Origin: Mortierella sp. BCC40632
Lineage: Eukaryota; Mortierellomycota; Mortierellomycetes; Mortierellales; Mortierellaceae
Reading direction: 5' to 3'
Assembly (NCBI GenBank): GCA_011634665.1
Contig: WAEK01000004.1
Coordinates: 90,001 to 154,000 of the forward strand
DNA: 64,000 nucleotides
Shown: in pieces, positions 12,654-26,276 of the stretch
Layout of the letters: each line of letters starts with the position of its first letter
Numbering within the stretch: the first letter of the stretch is position 1
The notes under the pieces: model-generated
Seen by the model: only the letters and a program-made list of their open reading frames with translations
Database searches by the model: none
Told to the model about the DNA's origin: nothing
Translations under genes and position numbers: made by a program

Positions 12654-12806
12654 ATGCCTTCTGGAAAGTCATCTGCCATCAGCAATACCAAAACCACTAC
12701 ATCAACTCAACGGAGGACAAGTAGCAAAAAGACTAATGGTTCCACACCAGCAGTAGCTCCACGGGAAGATATTGAAGGTACAGAACGGCTCGCAGGACCA
12801 AAGAAA

Positions 12807-12847
<41 letters not shown>

Positions 12848-13172
12848 GCCGACTCCACTCCCTTCTCCCCCTTTTTTTCTATTCTGTGTCCTATCGTTTT
12901 CATTTTTCATGCTACAATGCAACCGCAAAGGCCAACCGAGCCTTTTTACCACCTCATCCCAAACCCCACTCTTTTTTTTTTTTTATTCTTCATCACACTT
13001 ACGGATATGGCCCGTTTTGGGATACTATTTTTTGGGTGTCTGCATACACATTGTAATTTGTGTGTGTTTGTACAGGCGTGCATGTGTCCCTGGGTAATCG
13101 TGTGGTCGGTTCAAAAAATCGGTGGTCGTGTGTATTTTTTTGTGTCCGTGTGCCCGTGCCTTTTTTTTTGCC

Positions 13173-13224
<52 letters not shown>

Positions 13225-14049
13225 ATGCATTCATCTCTTTGTGTGTGACAAAAAAAAAAAAAAAAAAAAACACTACCCTAAAAAAAAAAAAAAAATGCAC
13301 ACGCTCTTTCTCTTTTGCTTAGACTCTGAAAAGTGGAGACTGATCAAGGAATCCGGTATCCTCGGAAAGATCCCTCAATCCAACCTCAAGTCCTCCAAAC
13401 AGAATCAGAATGAGCAGGAAGACGATGGAGATCACGAGGACGAGGAACTGGATCGTGATTATATCTTTGAGGGCATTTTCTTTTCAATCCCAACAGCCAG
13501 TTTGTTCATTGTGATGGATATCCTGGTGCATCGACAATTCGGAGAGGATTACACAGTACAGCAGATCGTTACTAAAATGGTCAAGGTCTTTCCAGGTAAA
13601 AAAAAAAAAAAAGGCCCCCTGAAAGCTAAAAGAATACAAATGCTGTCGGTCTGTTTGTGGAAAAAAAAAAGAAAAGAAAAGAAAACCGAAACAGAAAGTG
13701 CTTTATTAACCAACCAACTATCCAATTCTCTCTTTTTCTCATATTCTTTTTTTTTTCTGGTATGGGAAAAAAAAAAATGACAGCTGTGCTACTGATGGTC
13801 TACTTTAGTAACAAGTTCAAGTCCAACAAGTTGACTCAGGTGGCCATGTTTGCCGTAGCTAATATCTGTGGATGTTATTTCTTGCATACCATGTTCAAAT
13901 CACCTGCTCTCGGGATCATGCTCCGAGCTCCTGGTGTCATTACGATCCTGGTTTATTGTATTGTTCAACTCAACCTTGTCCCAGCATTGCTGAGCCTTGC
14001 GATCTGTGGTCTATATTATCGGTTTGGCAATGCGACCTTTAAACACTGA
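12654..14049 (+). CDS. DUF7719-family membrane protein
   Basis: Three exons (12654..12777, 13323..13595, 13784..14049) join in frame (phase 1 at both introns) to 220 aa. The N-terminus is Ser/Thr/Lys-rich and disordered, followed by an acidic patch (QEDDGDHEDEELDRD). The hydrophobic half matches my recollection of the fungal DUF7719 family. One segment is around FSIPTASLFIVMDILVHRQFGE, where the DxLVHxQ(Y/F)G signature is seen. The others are ALLMVYF-like, VAMFAVANICGCYFLHTM, and two in the last 50 residues. I count about four or five membrane spans, so it is probably an endomembrane protein of unknown function. Intron 1 (545 bp) carries (GA)16, (GT)24, poly(T) and poly(A) runs. The last acceptor (TGACAG) is preceded by a poly(A) run instead of a pyrimidine tract, so that junction is slightly less certain. 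Confidence 0.82.
13174..13221. repeat. (GT)24 dinucleotide tract in intron 1 of the DUF7719 gene
   Basis: This is an uninterrupted TG/GT run of about 48 bp. Alternating purine-pyrimidine tracts of this length are prone to length variation and can adopt Z-DNA. Poly(A) runs follow at about 13250-13270 and 13280-13294, before the acceptor at 13321-13322. Confidence 0.9.
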
Positions 14050-14882
14050 GCACACACGCACACATACACACACACGCTCGATCGCACACAAAACGCACTC
14101 ACATTCATACACAATACACACTCACATACATATTCGTACATACACTCATCCATTCGACCATTCATACATTCTCTTGCAAATCAGGAAATCTCGGGATAAA
14201 AACCACACTAGACTAGCCCTTTTTTTTTCTTCTTTCTTTCTTTTTCCACTCGCTCTTCGCATCCTCTACCGACGGACTCTCTTGTGCATAAAATCGAGAA
14301 TCTTCTTTCTCCCTAGTTCCAAGGAAAACAACAACAACAGCAACATCATCATCATCCACATCAGCAGCAGCAATAACCACAAGCTCGATCTAAACCTAGA
14401 AAGAAAAAAAAAAGATACGAGCGACTTTGAGAACAACAAGTTACTATTCTTGCAGTAACCTCACTTTCCCCCCTCTTCTTCCCACTTTCTTCTCCTTCCT
14501 CCTTCGCTTTGACTCTCCACATGATTTACTATCCTATCTAAACTTTGGTGAGAAAGTAGGTGTGGGAATCGGGATAGGAAGAGAGAAGAGGGAGAGAGAG
14601 AGGGAGAGAAGGAGGGGAAAAGGGGACTTGAAATGTGGAGAAGATAAAATAGACGATTGGTAGGTGACAAGGGAGGAGGAAATTACAAAGGATCACAGGA
14701 GAAAGAGGTTTATTATTACATATACAATGAAATGGAGCTCGGCTGTCCTAGGAGCTGCCTTCTAGAGAGAGTGGGAGGATGAATGAGAGAGAGCGAGGGC
14801 TTGGCAGTCATAGGAGAAGTTGGATATACTCCACAAAATGAGAAAAAGAAAAGAAAAGAAAAAGATAAATGAAAAGCACTGC
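14050..14882. other. Convergent intergenic region between DUF7719 and MT-A70 genes
   Basis: This is the 3' side of both neighbours. It holds a (CA)-rich stretch just after the DUF7719 stop (14051-14150), a run of ACA/ATC trinucleotides near 14328-14385, and GA-rich DNA near 14577-14640 and 14700-14870. No gene is supported. Confidence 0.6.
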
Positions 14883-17293
<2,411 letters not shown>

Positions 17294-17683
17294 CTCCAAG
17301 GCCTTCAGGGACAGAGAGAGAGAGAAAGCAAAGGGGCAGTTTTGTCTGTTGTGAAATGAACAAACAATAAAAAAAACAAAAAAAGGCGCAGAGGAGATGC
17401 TCCATTGTTGGCACCTACCCAGAGACAGGAAAGAATCACGAGACCATAAAATTCTGATACGTCAGTAGGACTTATGTGAGCCCGAAAGAAACAGGGTTCC
17501 CCGAGTAGAAAACAGCTTGTCAAGAGGTAATGCAGGCCGAAAGATACCCTTTCCTCCCCTCCCATACAGACTCATGAACTGTACTTTTGCTCATATGCAA
17601 GTCTATTAGCAGTAACAGTTGCCAAACAGGAGAAATTACTCGTTCATTTTTTTTTTATTAGTGCGCTCTGTTTATGTATCAGA
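17294..17683. other. Spacer between HAD-like and MT-A70 genes
   Basis: This 390-bp stretch holds the 5' leader of the MT-A70 gene (GA-rich on the + strand at 17310-17335, so CT-rich in sense) and the 3' end of the HAD-like gene, which has the same orientation. No other feature is seen. Confidence 0.6.
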
Positions 17684-18805
17684 CTATCGCTTCGTCTCCT
17701 CGATATGTCGCTTCCAGGCCTTGGTCAATTCAGGCAGTTCTGCAAGTGAAGAGAGTTGGTGATCGACTGCAGGCACAAGCTCCATCTCAACAGTCTCTAA
17801 TGAATCCGATGGATAAACTCTTGTCCGGTCCTTTGGTACCTGAACCATCAATTCCTTGCCTGTTCGATCCTTATTCGAAATCAAAACCGTTCTCGCTCCA
17901 ACTACTTTAGCCCATCCTAGGATATACTCTTTATCATCTACCACCACAGCCTCGGTCCAAGGTTCGGTCACACCCACGGTGGCAAAGATTTGTTCATAAA
18001 ACTTTTTCGAGTTTTTGGCACAATTGATCAAATCAGGCCCATACAGAGTCGTAAACACGGGCTTGAGTGCCTCTCCTGTGTAGGTGGGTAAAATAGCTGC
18101 AGAGACACCGGGTACTAGAGAATCGACCCCGTTCAGTTCTCGACCAATCTCACACAAGCCTAGCGCTCGAAAGGTCAGCCCAAGTTCATCAGAAGGTTCA
18201 CCCGAACAGGTAAACATCTCGAATCCTTGTTCAAATTTGAGTTGTAGAATGGCCTCGACCACTCCTGGAAACTCGGCTCGGACACGAGAGGTACAGTAAT
18301 GATGAGCATCTCGAGCGATCCGGAACTGTGCCTCCTCGGACTCGGGCAATTGAAGGAGTTTTTGCGCCGTAGTTGTGGTCCCGGCCGAGGCCTCTCCTTT
18401 GCCATCATTATCGACTTTGGATGCTGCAGTAGCTGCTTCGATCTCTGTAAGGCGTTGGTTGATGATCTTGACTGATTCACGGATCCAATGCAGGTTATAG
18501 AGTTTCTCGAGATCCAAATGGTTTTTGGCCTGACTCAAGAGTTCTTCCCAATGTCCGTTCTCAAAGAGTTCCTTGCCCAAAATCCGGTTGGCCTCGGACC
18601 AGAGATGACCTGGTCCTCCAAGGGCCATGGTGGGCATGTATTCGCCAATGAAATGGGCCCATTGAGGTGATCGACGGTCATTGTCATTGATCACACCGCC
18701 ACTGTCGAGAAATATCCGTCGAGGCATTGCCGACGGAAAGTTGGAAGTAGAGAGGACGCCTTCCTGTGCAGCAGCATCAGGGCTTGACAATGTCGTAGAA
18801 ACCAT
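17684..18805 (-). CDS. HAD-like hydrolase-fold protein, intronless
   Basis: A single open frame of 373 aa. Near the N-terminus RRIFLDSGGVINDNDRR (D34) resembles HAD motif I, with the usual second aspartate (DxD) replaced by glycine (DSG). FTCSGEP is at a position fitting motif II (Ser/Thr). KKFYEQIF supplies a candidate motif III lysine. AVVVDDKEYILGWAKVVGARTVLI near residue 300 fits motif IV (DD) followed by the typical alternating Gly/Ala segment. HAD enzymes hydrolyse phosphate esters or haloacids through an aspartyl intermediate. The loss of the acid/base aspartate is also seen in dehalogenase-type HADs, so phosphatase activity is not assured. The upstream Met at residue 1 is used because it opens the longest frame; M27, directly before the core, is an alternative start. 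The substrate is unknown. Confidence 0.8.
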   Translation of the reverse strand: MVSTTLSSPDAAAQEGVLSTSNFPSAMPRRIFLDSGGVINDNDRRSPQWAHFIGEYMPTMALGGPGHLWSEANRILGKELFENGHWEELLSQAKNHLDLEKLYNLHWIRESVKIINQRLTEIEAATAASKVDNDGKGEASAGTTTTAQKLLQLPESEEAQFRIARDAHHYCTSRVRAEFPGVVEAILQLKFEQGFEMFTCSGEPSDELGLTFRALGLCEIGRELNGVDSLVPGVSAAILPTYTGEALKPVFTTLYGPDLINCAKNSKKFYEQIFATVGVTEPWTEAVVVDDKEYILGWAKVVGARTVLISNKDRTGKELMVQVPKDRTRVYPSDSLETVEMELVPAVDHQLSSLAELPELTKAWKRHIEETKR

Positions 18806-19145
18806 GGATCTGGGTTCAAAGGGACGGGTGCTTGATTTTAGTCGGAAAAAAAAGGGGTAAGGAGGAGAAGAAGAGAGAAAGAAAAAAAGAGAAAAGGGCT
18901 CTTTTTGTCACCTCACCTTTTTATCTTTTGGGATTTTTAGCGTTTCCGCAGCCTTTAGTTGGACAAACATACAGCTACCCTTTCTCTCTTTTTTGTCACC
19001 CAACAACAAAATGCCCGTTTAGCCTAGCTGCTAGTCTACACCAAAAAAAAAAAAAAAAAAAAAAGAAGATGAAAAGAAAAGAAAAGAAGAAAGAAAATGA
19101 AAAAATCCGCCCTCCTATTTACATCAAAACAGGGCGCAGATCACT
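18806..19145. other. Spacer between MMSDH and HAD-like genes
   Basis: This 340-bp stretch is GA-rich on the + strand (CT-rich in the HAD-gene sense) just upstream of the HAD start, with a poly(A) run near 19042-19063. No gene is seen. Confidence 0.6.
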
Positions 19146-21536
19146 TTAGCTCATCCAAGATGCGTTTTCTTGTGGGACCCACTTGGTCGTGACCTTGCGT
19201 CTCAGCGAAAAGAACTCGACGCCACCATCGCCCGTAATGTCACAGTGGTTTCCGAATCGGCTCCGGTTCCATCCTCCAAACGAGAAGGGCTCTCTTGGTA
19301 CTGCGACGCCAATGCTATTTGTACATAAAAGGAATAGCAAGTCAGCTCTCTTGGATCAGAAGGGTTCGAGTCATCCAATGTGCACCACAGGTAAAAAAGC
19401 GTACAAAGAAGAACGGAGTCAAGATAACAACAACAAAAAAAAAAAAAAAAAAAGCTTACTTGACGCCACACATTCCTGCGCTGAATCGTTTGATGAAATG
19501 GTCCGCTGTGGCACCAGTGCTTGTGTAAATACACGCCGCATTTCCATAGGGGTTGGCGTTCTCAATGGCCAGAGCTTCATCCGCAGATTCGACGGCGAGA
19601 ATTGACAGGACAGGTCCAAAGATCTCATCATGAAGCGCCTTGTCCGCCTTGTTGGTGTGCAAGATCACCGTAGGACCGACCCAGAATCCTTCCGGCTGTG
19701 ACTTTGTCCATGGACGACCATCAACTAGGATCTTGGCTCCTGCGGCCTCGGACTCGTTGATGTACCGCGTGATCTTGTCCACAGAGGCTTGATCGATGAC
19801 GGGTCCAATCTCTCCAGCGAGACTACCTGGCTTCAGCGCAGAGGCCTTGGCTACAATTCGATCTACCAGCTCCTGTTGCTGTCCAATCGTCAAAAGAACT
19901 GTAGCAGCCATACAGCGCTGACCACTGCAGCCGCTGAAGGAATTGACAACGTCGGTCGATGTCATCTCAATGTTACAGTCAGGCGCCGAGATCATGTGGT
20001 TCTATGATTTTTTTTTTTTTTTTTTTTCAGGTGACGAGCCAACCCGGGTCCGGGGAATTAGAACTCTTGTCCAATCGTATTTCAGGGCGGGTAATAATAT
20101 CAAAGAGAAAAAGTGGGGAGTGGGGAAGGGGGAAAGGGTACCTTGGCTCCACCGAGTGCAAGGACTCGCTTGTTCAACTTGTGGCATCGTTGGGCGACCA
20201 TCTCTGCAATGTGTGAGGTTCCCACAAAAGTGACGGCTTGGACTTCGGGATGGTCGATCAATGCATTCACCGCTTTAAAAGAGCCCATCAAAAAAATAAT
20301 AAGTGTAGATTTATATGTCAGAGTCATGGGTTGTGCACTCGGAAGAAAGCATGGAGAACGGAGAGAAAGCCTCTACCCCTTCCGAAAAAGAAAGAAAGAA
20401 AAGTCAAGAGTGAGACAGGCTCTTACCATCTGCTGTTCCATTCACCAGATTGACCACTCCATCAGGGACTCCTGCCTCCTTCATCAGTTCGACCATCTTG
20501 ATCATGGTGAAAGGAACCTTTTCGCTCGGCTTTAGGACCATTGTATTTCCTAATGCAAGAGCAGTGGGGAAGTAGGACAGTTGTTGGTTATTTTTTTTTT
20601 TTTTGGAATCAGATAAAAAAGAGTCTTGTTCCAGACAATGCTTCAGTAATACAATACAGGTGTTGGTTTCTTTTTTTACCCATAGCAATAGCAATCGGCA
20701 GGGTCCACATAGGAACCATGACAGGAAAATTGAAAGGCACGACTGACGCCACTACGCCCAACGCTATAAAGTTTACAAGTCAAAAAAAAGTCAGGGGGTG
20801 GTGGGGAAAGAAGGAGAGGCTGGTTAAACTTTTGTGGTTTTTTTTTTTTTTTTTACATGGCCCAGCCTTTTCTCTTTTTTTTTTTGTAGAGTAATTTTGA
20901 CGGTTACACTCTCCCGCCCCCATGGCGCCTCATCTCCTGCTAAAGAGTCCATGTCTTCTTAAAAGGTTCAAGTGTCTACTGACACATATTACTCATCAAG
21001 TTGTCGATACTTCATTTTTTTTTTTTTTTCTTTCTTGATATTGTTGCTCCTGCCTCTTTTTCCTATCCCAACAGAGAACAAGACTTACGAACACGGGTAT
21101 CACAGCACGAGATTCCTCTCGAGACTTCAAGCATCTTTCCCTGAACAACCTGAGGCAAAGAAAGAGCATATTCGAGCGTTTCCTGTCCCTTGAGTACACT
21201 GGCAAGAGCCTCTGCCTTATTCTTGCCATGTTCAAGAACTACCATATCAGCCAGTTGATCCGCATGTTTGCTCATCAAGGCATGAAAACGAAGGAGAATC
21301 GCAGCCCTATCCTTGATCGTTCTTGAGGACCAGCCAGGGAAGGCTGCCTTGGCTGCCTCGACCGCTTGGTGAACATCAGCTGCGCTCGAGACGGGGACAT
21401 GACCGATCACCTTGGCGTTGTATGGGCTCGTGACTGCAATGTACTGAACTGGAGTGGCGTCCGAGGCGGCGTTGACAGGGTCGACAAAGGCACCGTTAAT
21501 CCAGTTGCGGAGACGGGGTTGGTCTTGAGTGAACAT
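19146..21536 (-). CDS. ALDH6A1: Methylmalonate-semialdehyde dehydrogenase (acylating)
   Basis: Six exons in transcript order (21536..21089, 20763..20680, 20549..20427, 20272..20142, 20001..19460, 19314..19146) join in frame to 498 aa. The enzyme oxidises methylmalonate and malonate semialdehydes to propionyl- and acetyl-CoA in valine and pyrimidine catabolism, using NAD and CoA. Family hallmarks are seen: N-terminal LRNWINGAFVDP, the FNFPVMVPMWTLP segment, LKPSEKVP, the SGQRCM active site with the catalytic Cys at about residue 292, and EPFSFGGWNRSRFG near the end. The length is normal for the mature enzyme. Homologues are usually mitochondrial, but this start gives no obvious presequence and no upstream in-frame Met is seen. 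Either an additional 5' exon was missed or this copy is not imported. Introns carry poly(A)/poly(T) runs. The leader is GA-rich on the + strand. Confidence 0.95.
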
Positions 21537-22018
21537 GGTGGACGAAGAGTTGGGATGAGTGATGGGATGTGAAGAAATGTAGAATGATGTGGAATGAGAA
21601 GGAAAAAAAAAAAGAAAAAGGCTGAATGGAGAAAGAAAGGAGTGGAAAGGAGCGAGCCGAGAGAAAGTGAGAAATAGCGCGAGGCTTTCTGAGAGGAGGC
21701 ACGAGAGGTTGACTTTCGCACGGGGACGGCAGAAAGAGGATTAGGCAGAAAGGGAAAAAAAGTCCCAGCCTTTCTTTCTTTCTCTCTCTCCTTGGGGGGC
21801 TCCTGGGACACAACTCACACGAACAGAGAGAGGATATCTCAAAGAGGCACGGTCCCGTGGGCCTGGGGCGCGACTCAGAGCTGCGTAATGCATAGGATGC
21901 ATTACGGAAATAAAAAAATGCCGTTTAAATCCTAACAGAGAGGAACAAATGACATGCAAAAGCGGCACTAGGCCCTTCCCCTTGGGCTAGAATGGATTCG
22001 TAGGGCCGGGCAGTTGCG

Positions 22019-22051
<33 letters not shown>

Positions 22052-24139
22052 GGTCCAGGAGGGTCTCTTTCTATCATCCTATCACTCACTATATCACTAG
22101 GACGCGTCCAAACACGGTCCAATCAAGCGCCGACTCTTTGGAACAGGACCAGAAGTCATAATTTATAAAACTGATGAAGGAAATGGGCGAGGGGGAAAAG
22201 AGTGCCTGAGTTTGTAAATATCCCTATCCTCCGGCGGCCTTCCCTGCAGATGACGCCGGAGCCGGTGAGCTGTCAAGGGGAGGGGGGAGTGGAGGAAAGA
22301 GAGAGAGAAAGGGAAAGGAGCCGCAGATGCTTTAGAAACTACAGAAGCATCTTTTGCATCCATCCTTTGGGACACACTCGCAGTAACGACAATTCCTCGG
22401 TAGAGTGGGGGTGAAAAGGCATTATCTCACTCATGTTGTGTAACTGACATTAACCTACAAAGAGGTGCTTTTGGGATGGGCAACCCATTGAGATATCCGA
22501 GACAAGGGAGGCTTCTCTCCCCATCAACTGAGCATTTTTGCTCTTCTTTGGAGATGGGGCGAAACGTAGGCGTCTCTGCAGGAATGGGATGTATGGATGG
22601 CAGGGTCGAATGGACGACTGTTTGCAATGTTTTCCACACGATCCCTATTCGTCTTTTTCATTTCAGGGACGACTATCGATCTCAGCCGAGCTTGAAGGGG
22701 AGAGAGCAAATTTCGCTTTCAAGTTGAGATCGATTGTGACCCTGTGTTCCTTTCCGTGATCAGATACGGAATGCAGTGTACGTCCCTTGGTAGGCAAGTC
22801 ATTGAATTAGGGATCATGCAGGAGCCAAGTCCAGTAAGGGTCATCTATCCAAGGTGCTCTGTCTCTGGATGTTGATCAAGAGCTGACTCGGTCTTTTATT
22901 GACATGTAAGTGAGAGCGGGTGAGGGTGACCGAGAACTAAGAGTAAGAGTGTAGTAGAGAGACGGACAGACAGAGAGATAGACAGACAGAGAGAGAGAGA
23001 GAGAGAGAAGGTTGAGGAGCGGGGTATTTTTAGCACTAACAAACAGGCGATGGCGCAGGGACCAAGGGAATGTTGTTGCGTGCAATTGAATGGGTACACC
23101 GAAGAACCATGGGGGAGAGGGTTATGGAGGATAGACAATGTTCATGTACCTCCTCTAACCTGCTACCCGCGATGAGTACGTAGTCTACGCACACCAACTG
23201 GGGCAAAACAGACCAACATGGACGGTGCGTGTTGCACAGGGCGGTCGATGGTCGAGCACAAATGACAGGCTCGATCCAGGACCGGTGATTTGTTCCGGGG
23301 GGGGTCAGGTCAGGGCTATTTGATCAAAATTAAAGGGGGGGATGAGGGTGTTTGGTATGAGTCGAGATGGCTCGGAAGAGACCGAGAAGGCCTGGTTCCG
23401 GAGTTGATCCCTCACTTTTTCACTTTTTTCTTTTTTCCTTTGTTTCTCTCTTTCATTCTCTTTCTCTTTCTCTTTCACTCTCTCTTTCTCTATTGCAGTC
23501 GAGATGGCTGCGAGTGCAATTGGGTGGATCAGGGCACTTGGCTCTGTTGGGGTTTGAACGAGAAAACAGAAAGGGGAGAGGAAGAGGAGGAAGAGGAGGA
23601 GAAAAAAGAGGACAGTTTTTTTTGTAAATGAAGTGGTGATAAAGCGAGCAAAGTGCTCTCAAGCAAACAACATATTTGTGCACTCGAGCAGCACCTGCAC
23701 ACGCAGGAACGAGGGACAACAGGATACGAGGAAGCGCTGAGAGCAGACCGAAGAGAGGGGGGGGGGGAGGAGAAGAGGGAGAAACAAGAAGACAAGGCAC
23801 CCAGAGTCGTGTAACCACCCACATGGAAAACAAACCAGCAAGAGCATGACCGCAAAGGGTTCACTTATTCTCTCTCAATCTCGTTGTCTCTCACTCTCTC
23901 ACTCTCTCCGATATTATTTTTATTATTACTATTTTTTTTTTTTTTTTTTTCATCAACAGAGGCCTTTCTCTACCACCCTTGGTTACCCCTGCGGGCCATG
24001 GCGGAGGCCACAGTGGACAATGGGGGACGAGAACAGAGTGGGTAGCGACCAGAGCGGGTAAAAGTGTGAGCAAAAAAGAGAAAGTACGGGTGCGAGTACG
24101 AGACCAGTTGTTGGAGAGGAAGAGAGAATAGGTGGAAGA

Positions 24140-24170
<31 letters not shown>

Positions 24171-24219
24171 AGAGGTGTATCTCGAGCCGTTTCCTGTACA
24201 TCCGGATGCTCTCTGCGGC

Positions 24220-24263
24220 GTGTGCCTCTCTCTCTTCCTTCCTTTCTTTCTTTCTTTCTCTCA

Positions 24264-24294
<31 letters not shown>

Positions 24295-24430
24295 TTCTCT
24301 TTTTCTCTTTTTCTCTTTTTCTTGTCTCTCGTCTCCAGTAGTGGGCCTCATCTCTCATCTGTTCGGGTTGCCCCTCATCCTCATCCACCTCCTCCCATCT
24401 CTCTCTCTCTTTTTTTTTCTCTTTTCTCTC

Positions 24431-24466
<36 letters not shown>

Positions 24467-24590
24467 CTCTCCTCTCTCTCTCTTCTCTTTTTCTCTCTCT
24501 GTCTCTCTTTCTCTCTCCTTCTTCTCTCTTTTCTCTCTTTCTCTCTTTTTCTCTTTTCCGCCTCTCCTCTCGCTCTTTATCCTGCGCTGG
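24220..24590. repeat. Long CT-rich (homopyrimidine) block
   Basis: About 370 bp made almost wholly of C and T on the + strand, interrupted by roughly 75 bp near 24330-24400. It is preceded by GA-rich DNA (24120-24176), so the two form an imperfect inverted arrangement of purine and pyrimidine tracts. Protein frames through it are Ser/Leu/Phe artefacts. Confidence 0.8.
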
Positions 24591-24998
24591 ATGGACATTA
24601 TCTCCGCTGGACCGGGCCCCGACATCGCCGCTTCTGCCCCCTTCCAAATTTTTGACGACGGGCCCGCCATCGATCGCGCCCAGATCGTTGATTTTCCCCA
24701 TTGCCTTGCCTTGACGGATCTTGTTCCTCCTCCTCCGTCGGCGCGCCCCAATACATTCCTCCTCCGACCCGCCGACGCCCACTCCTACCCTTCCATTTCT
24801 GCATCTCTCTCTCTCTCTCTCTTTTTGTTTGCCGTATACTCCTCTTGTGCACTGCTGACAAAGACAAAGAGCAACGCCCGTGAAAGAGAAAAAGAGTGTA
24901 CATTCATAAAGCCTATTTCACCCTTGTTCTCCTTGACCTCCACCGACTCTTTTTTTTTTTTTTTTTTGCTCTCTCACACTCTCACACTCAGTTACTTG

Positions 24999-25039
<41 letters not shown>

Positions 25040-25739
25040 TGTTGCTCTCCTTGTTTTCCTCGCCAGACCAGACTCGCCAACTGTCGGTCTTTCTTGATAT
25101 CCTCGACACATACCTTGCACCGTGGGGCATCTCCTCTTCACCCCACTCCCACTGCAACCCTATTATTGCCTTTATTGCTATTATTGCCGCGGCCAGTATT
25201 TATAGGATCGCCTGGCTCTTGCTCGCGTTGCCTTGAGCTGCCTGTCTGGACCTGAGCGAGTAAACCTCGAAACTCTATCACACCAACCTCGCCCCCCTCC
25301 CCCATCAAGCCCGTACCTGTACCTGAACCTGAACCTGAACCAGACTGGGTACCATCTGGCCACAGGTGAGTCTTGCCAGGCACCGTCATTGACCCTTTGT
25401 CTCTCTTCTTGCTCTTGCTCTTGCTCTCACACACGCACACCCACCACACCCATCCCATACTCGCATTTTGTTCGCTCACTCCTCACAACTCTTGCTCGCT
25501 CACTCTCCTATCTCTGATGTTCTCCTCTCTCTCACACACTCTTTTTTTTCCTTTTTTCGCGGTTTTCATGTGGATGCTCGCCGCTGATGTAAATCTTTAA
25601 ATTTGCGCCTCGTTGGATTGTTTTTGCGCATCGGTTCACCATCTCCGTTAAATTCGCTTGTTCGTTAAATTCGATCCATTTCATTTTGTTCCATTTCGTT
25701 CGTACCATCCGTTCAAAAAATAAATCGATCAAAATCAAA

Positions 25740-25830
25740 TCCGTCAAATCCAAAATCAAATCAAAATCAAATCATCAAATCAAATCCGTCCAAATCAAAT
25801 CAAATCAAATCAAATCAAATCATCAAAATC
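25740..25830. repeat. (CAAAT)n pentanucleotide repeat
   Basis: Six to seven perfect CAAAT/AAATC units lie at 25791-25820, flanked by degenerate copies from about 25730. This is a different repeat type from the dinucleotide tracts common elsewhere. It lies about 450 bp before the kinase start codon, probably in the promoter or 5' leader. Confidence 0.85.
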
Positions 25831-26276
25831 CGGGATCATATTTTTTTTTTCTGTTCGAAAAATCAAATCATCATCTTTTAATCGGCCTTCTTTGCTCTCT
25901 CTCTCTCACATATCCATCTCTCTCGCTCTCCTTAAATCCATCCTCCTCTCCTCTCCAATCGAGGATGATATCTTGGGCTTCTCATATGATATATATTCTT
26001 GTTCTCTATCTGGCCCCTTTTAATATTCTTCCCCTCCCCCTGCGGAGGACCCTGGATCTCCTCTCCCCTCTTTTTCCACTGCTGGAAACAAATCGGCTCC
26101 GCTCCATCCTCCCTCATTCTTTCTTCTTTCTTTCTTTCTTTCTTTCTCTCTCTCTCTTTCTCCATCTCACTCCTTCTCTCTCGCTCACTTTTCGTCCCCC
26201 CCACTCTTACCCTCATACTCCCCCCTTTTCACTCTCTTGCCTGGTTTGACGCCCTGTGCAGCATCACTCCCCCGGG

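Larger units (their letters stand above)
21537..26276. promoter_or_regulatory. Divergent intergenic region between MMSDH and kinase-ankyrin genes
   Basis: A 4.7-kb gap with no confident gene. Directly upstream of MMSDH it is GA-rich on + (21600-21790). The 22.0-23.3 kb part is mostly unique sequence with no convincing exon. 23.6-24.18 kb is GA-rich and 24.22-24.59 kb is almost pure CT. 24.59-24.79 kb is an unusually GC-rich block that is open on + for about 65 codons before it runs into CT repeats. Then come further CT-rich DNA, a (CAAAT)n repeat near 25740-25830, and a final CT-rich leader before 26277. Confidence 0.5.

Noticed and set aside
13060..13248. Cys/Val repeat open frame
   Set aside because: Translation of the (GT)24 tract inside the first intron of the DUF7719 gene.
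19355..19385. GGGTTCGAGTCATCC, resembling a tRNA T-loop
   Set aside because: It lies in an intron of MMSDH, lacks a matching A box and no cloverleaf can be drawn.
23891..24751. 286-codon minus-strand frame rich in Arg, Glu and Lys
   Set aside because: Direct translation of GA repeats (RERERE-like), present in several shifted frames.
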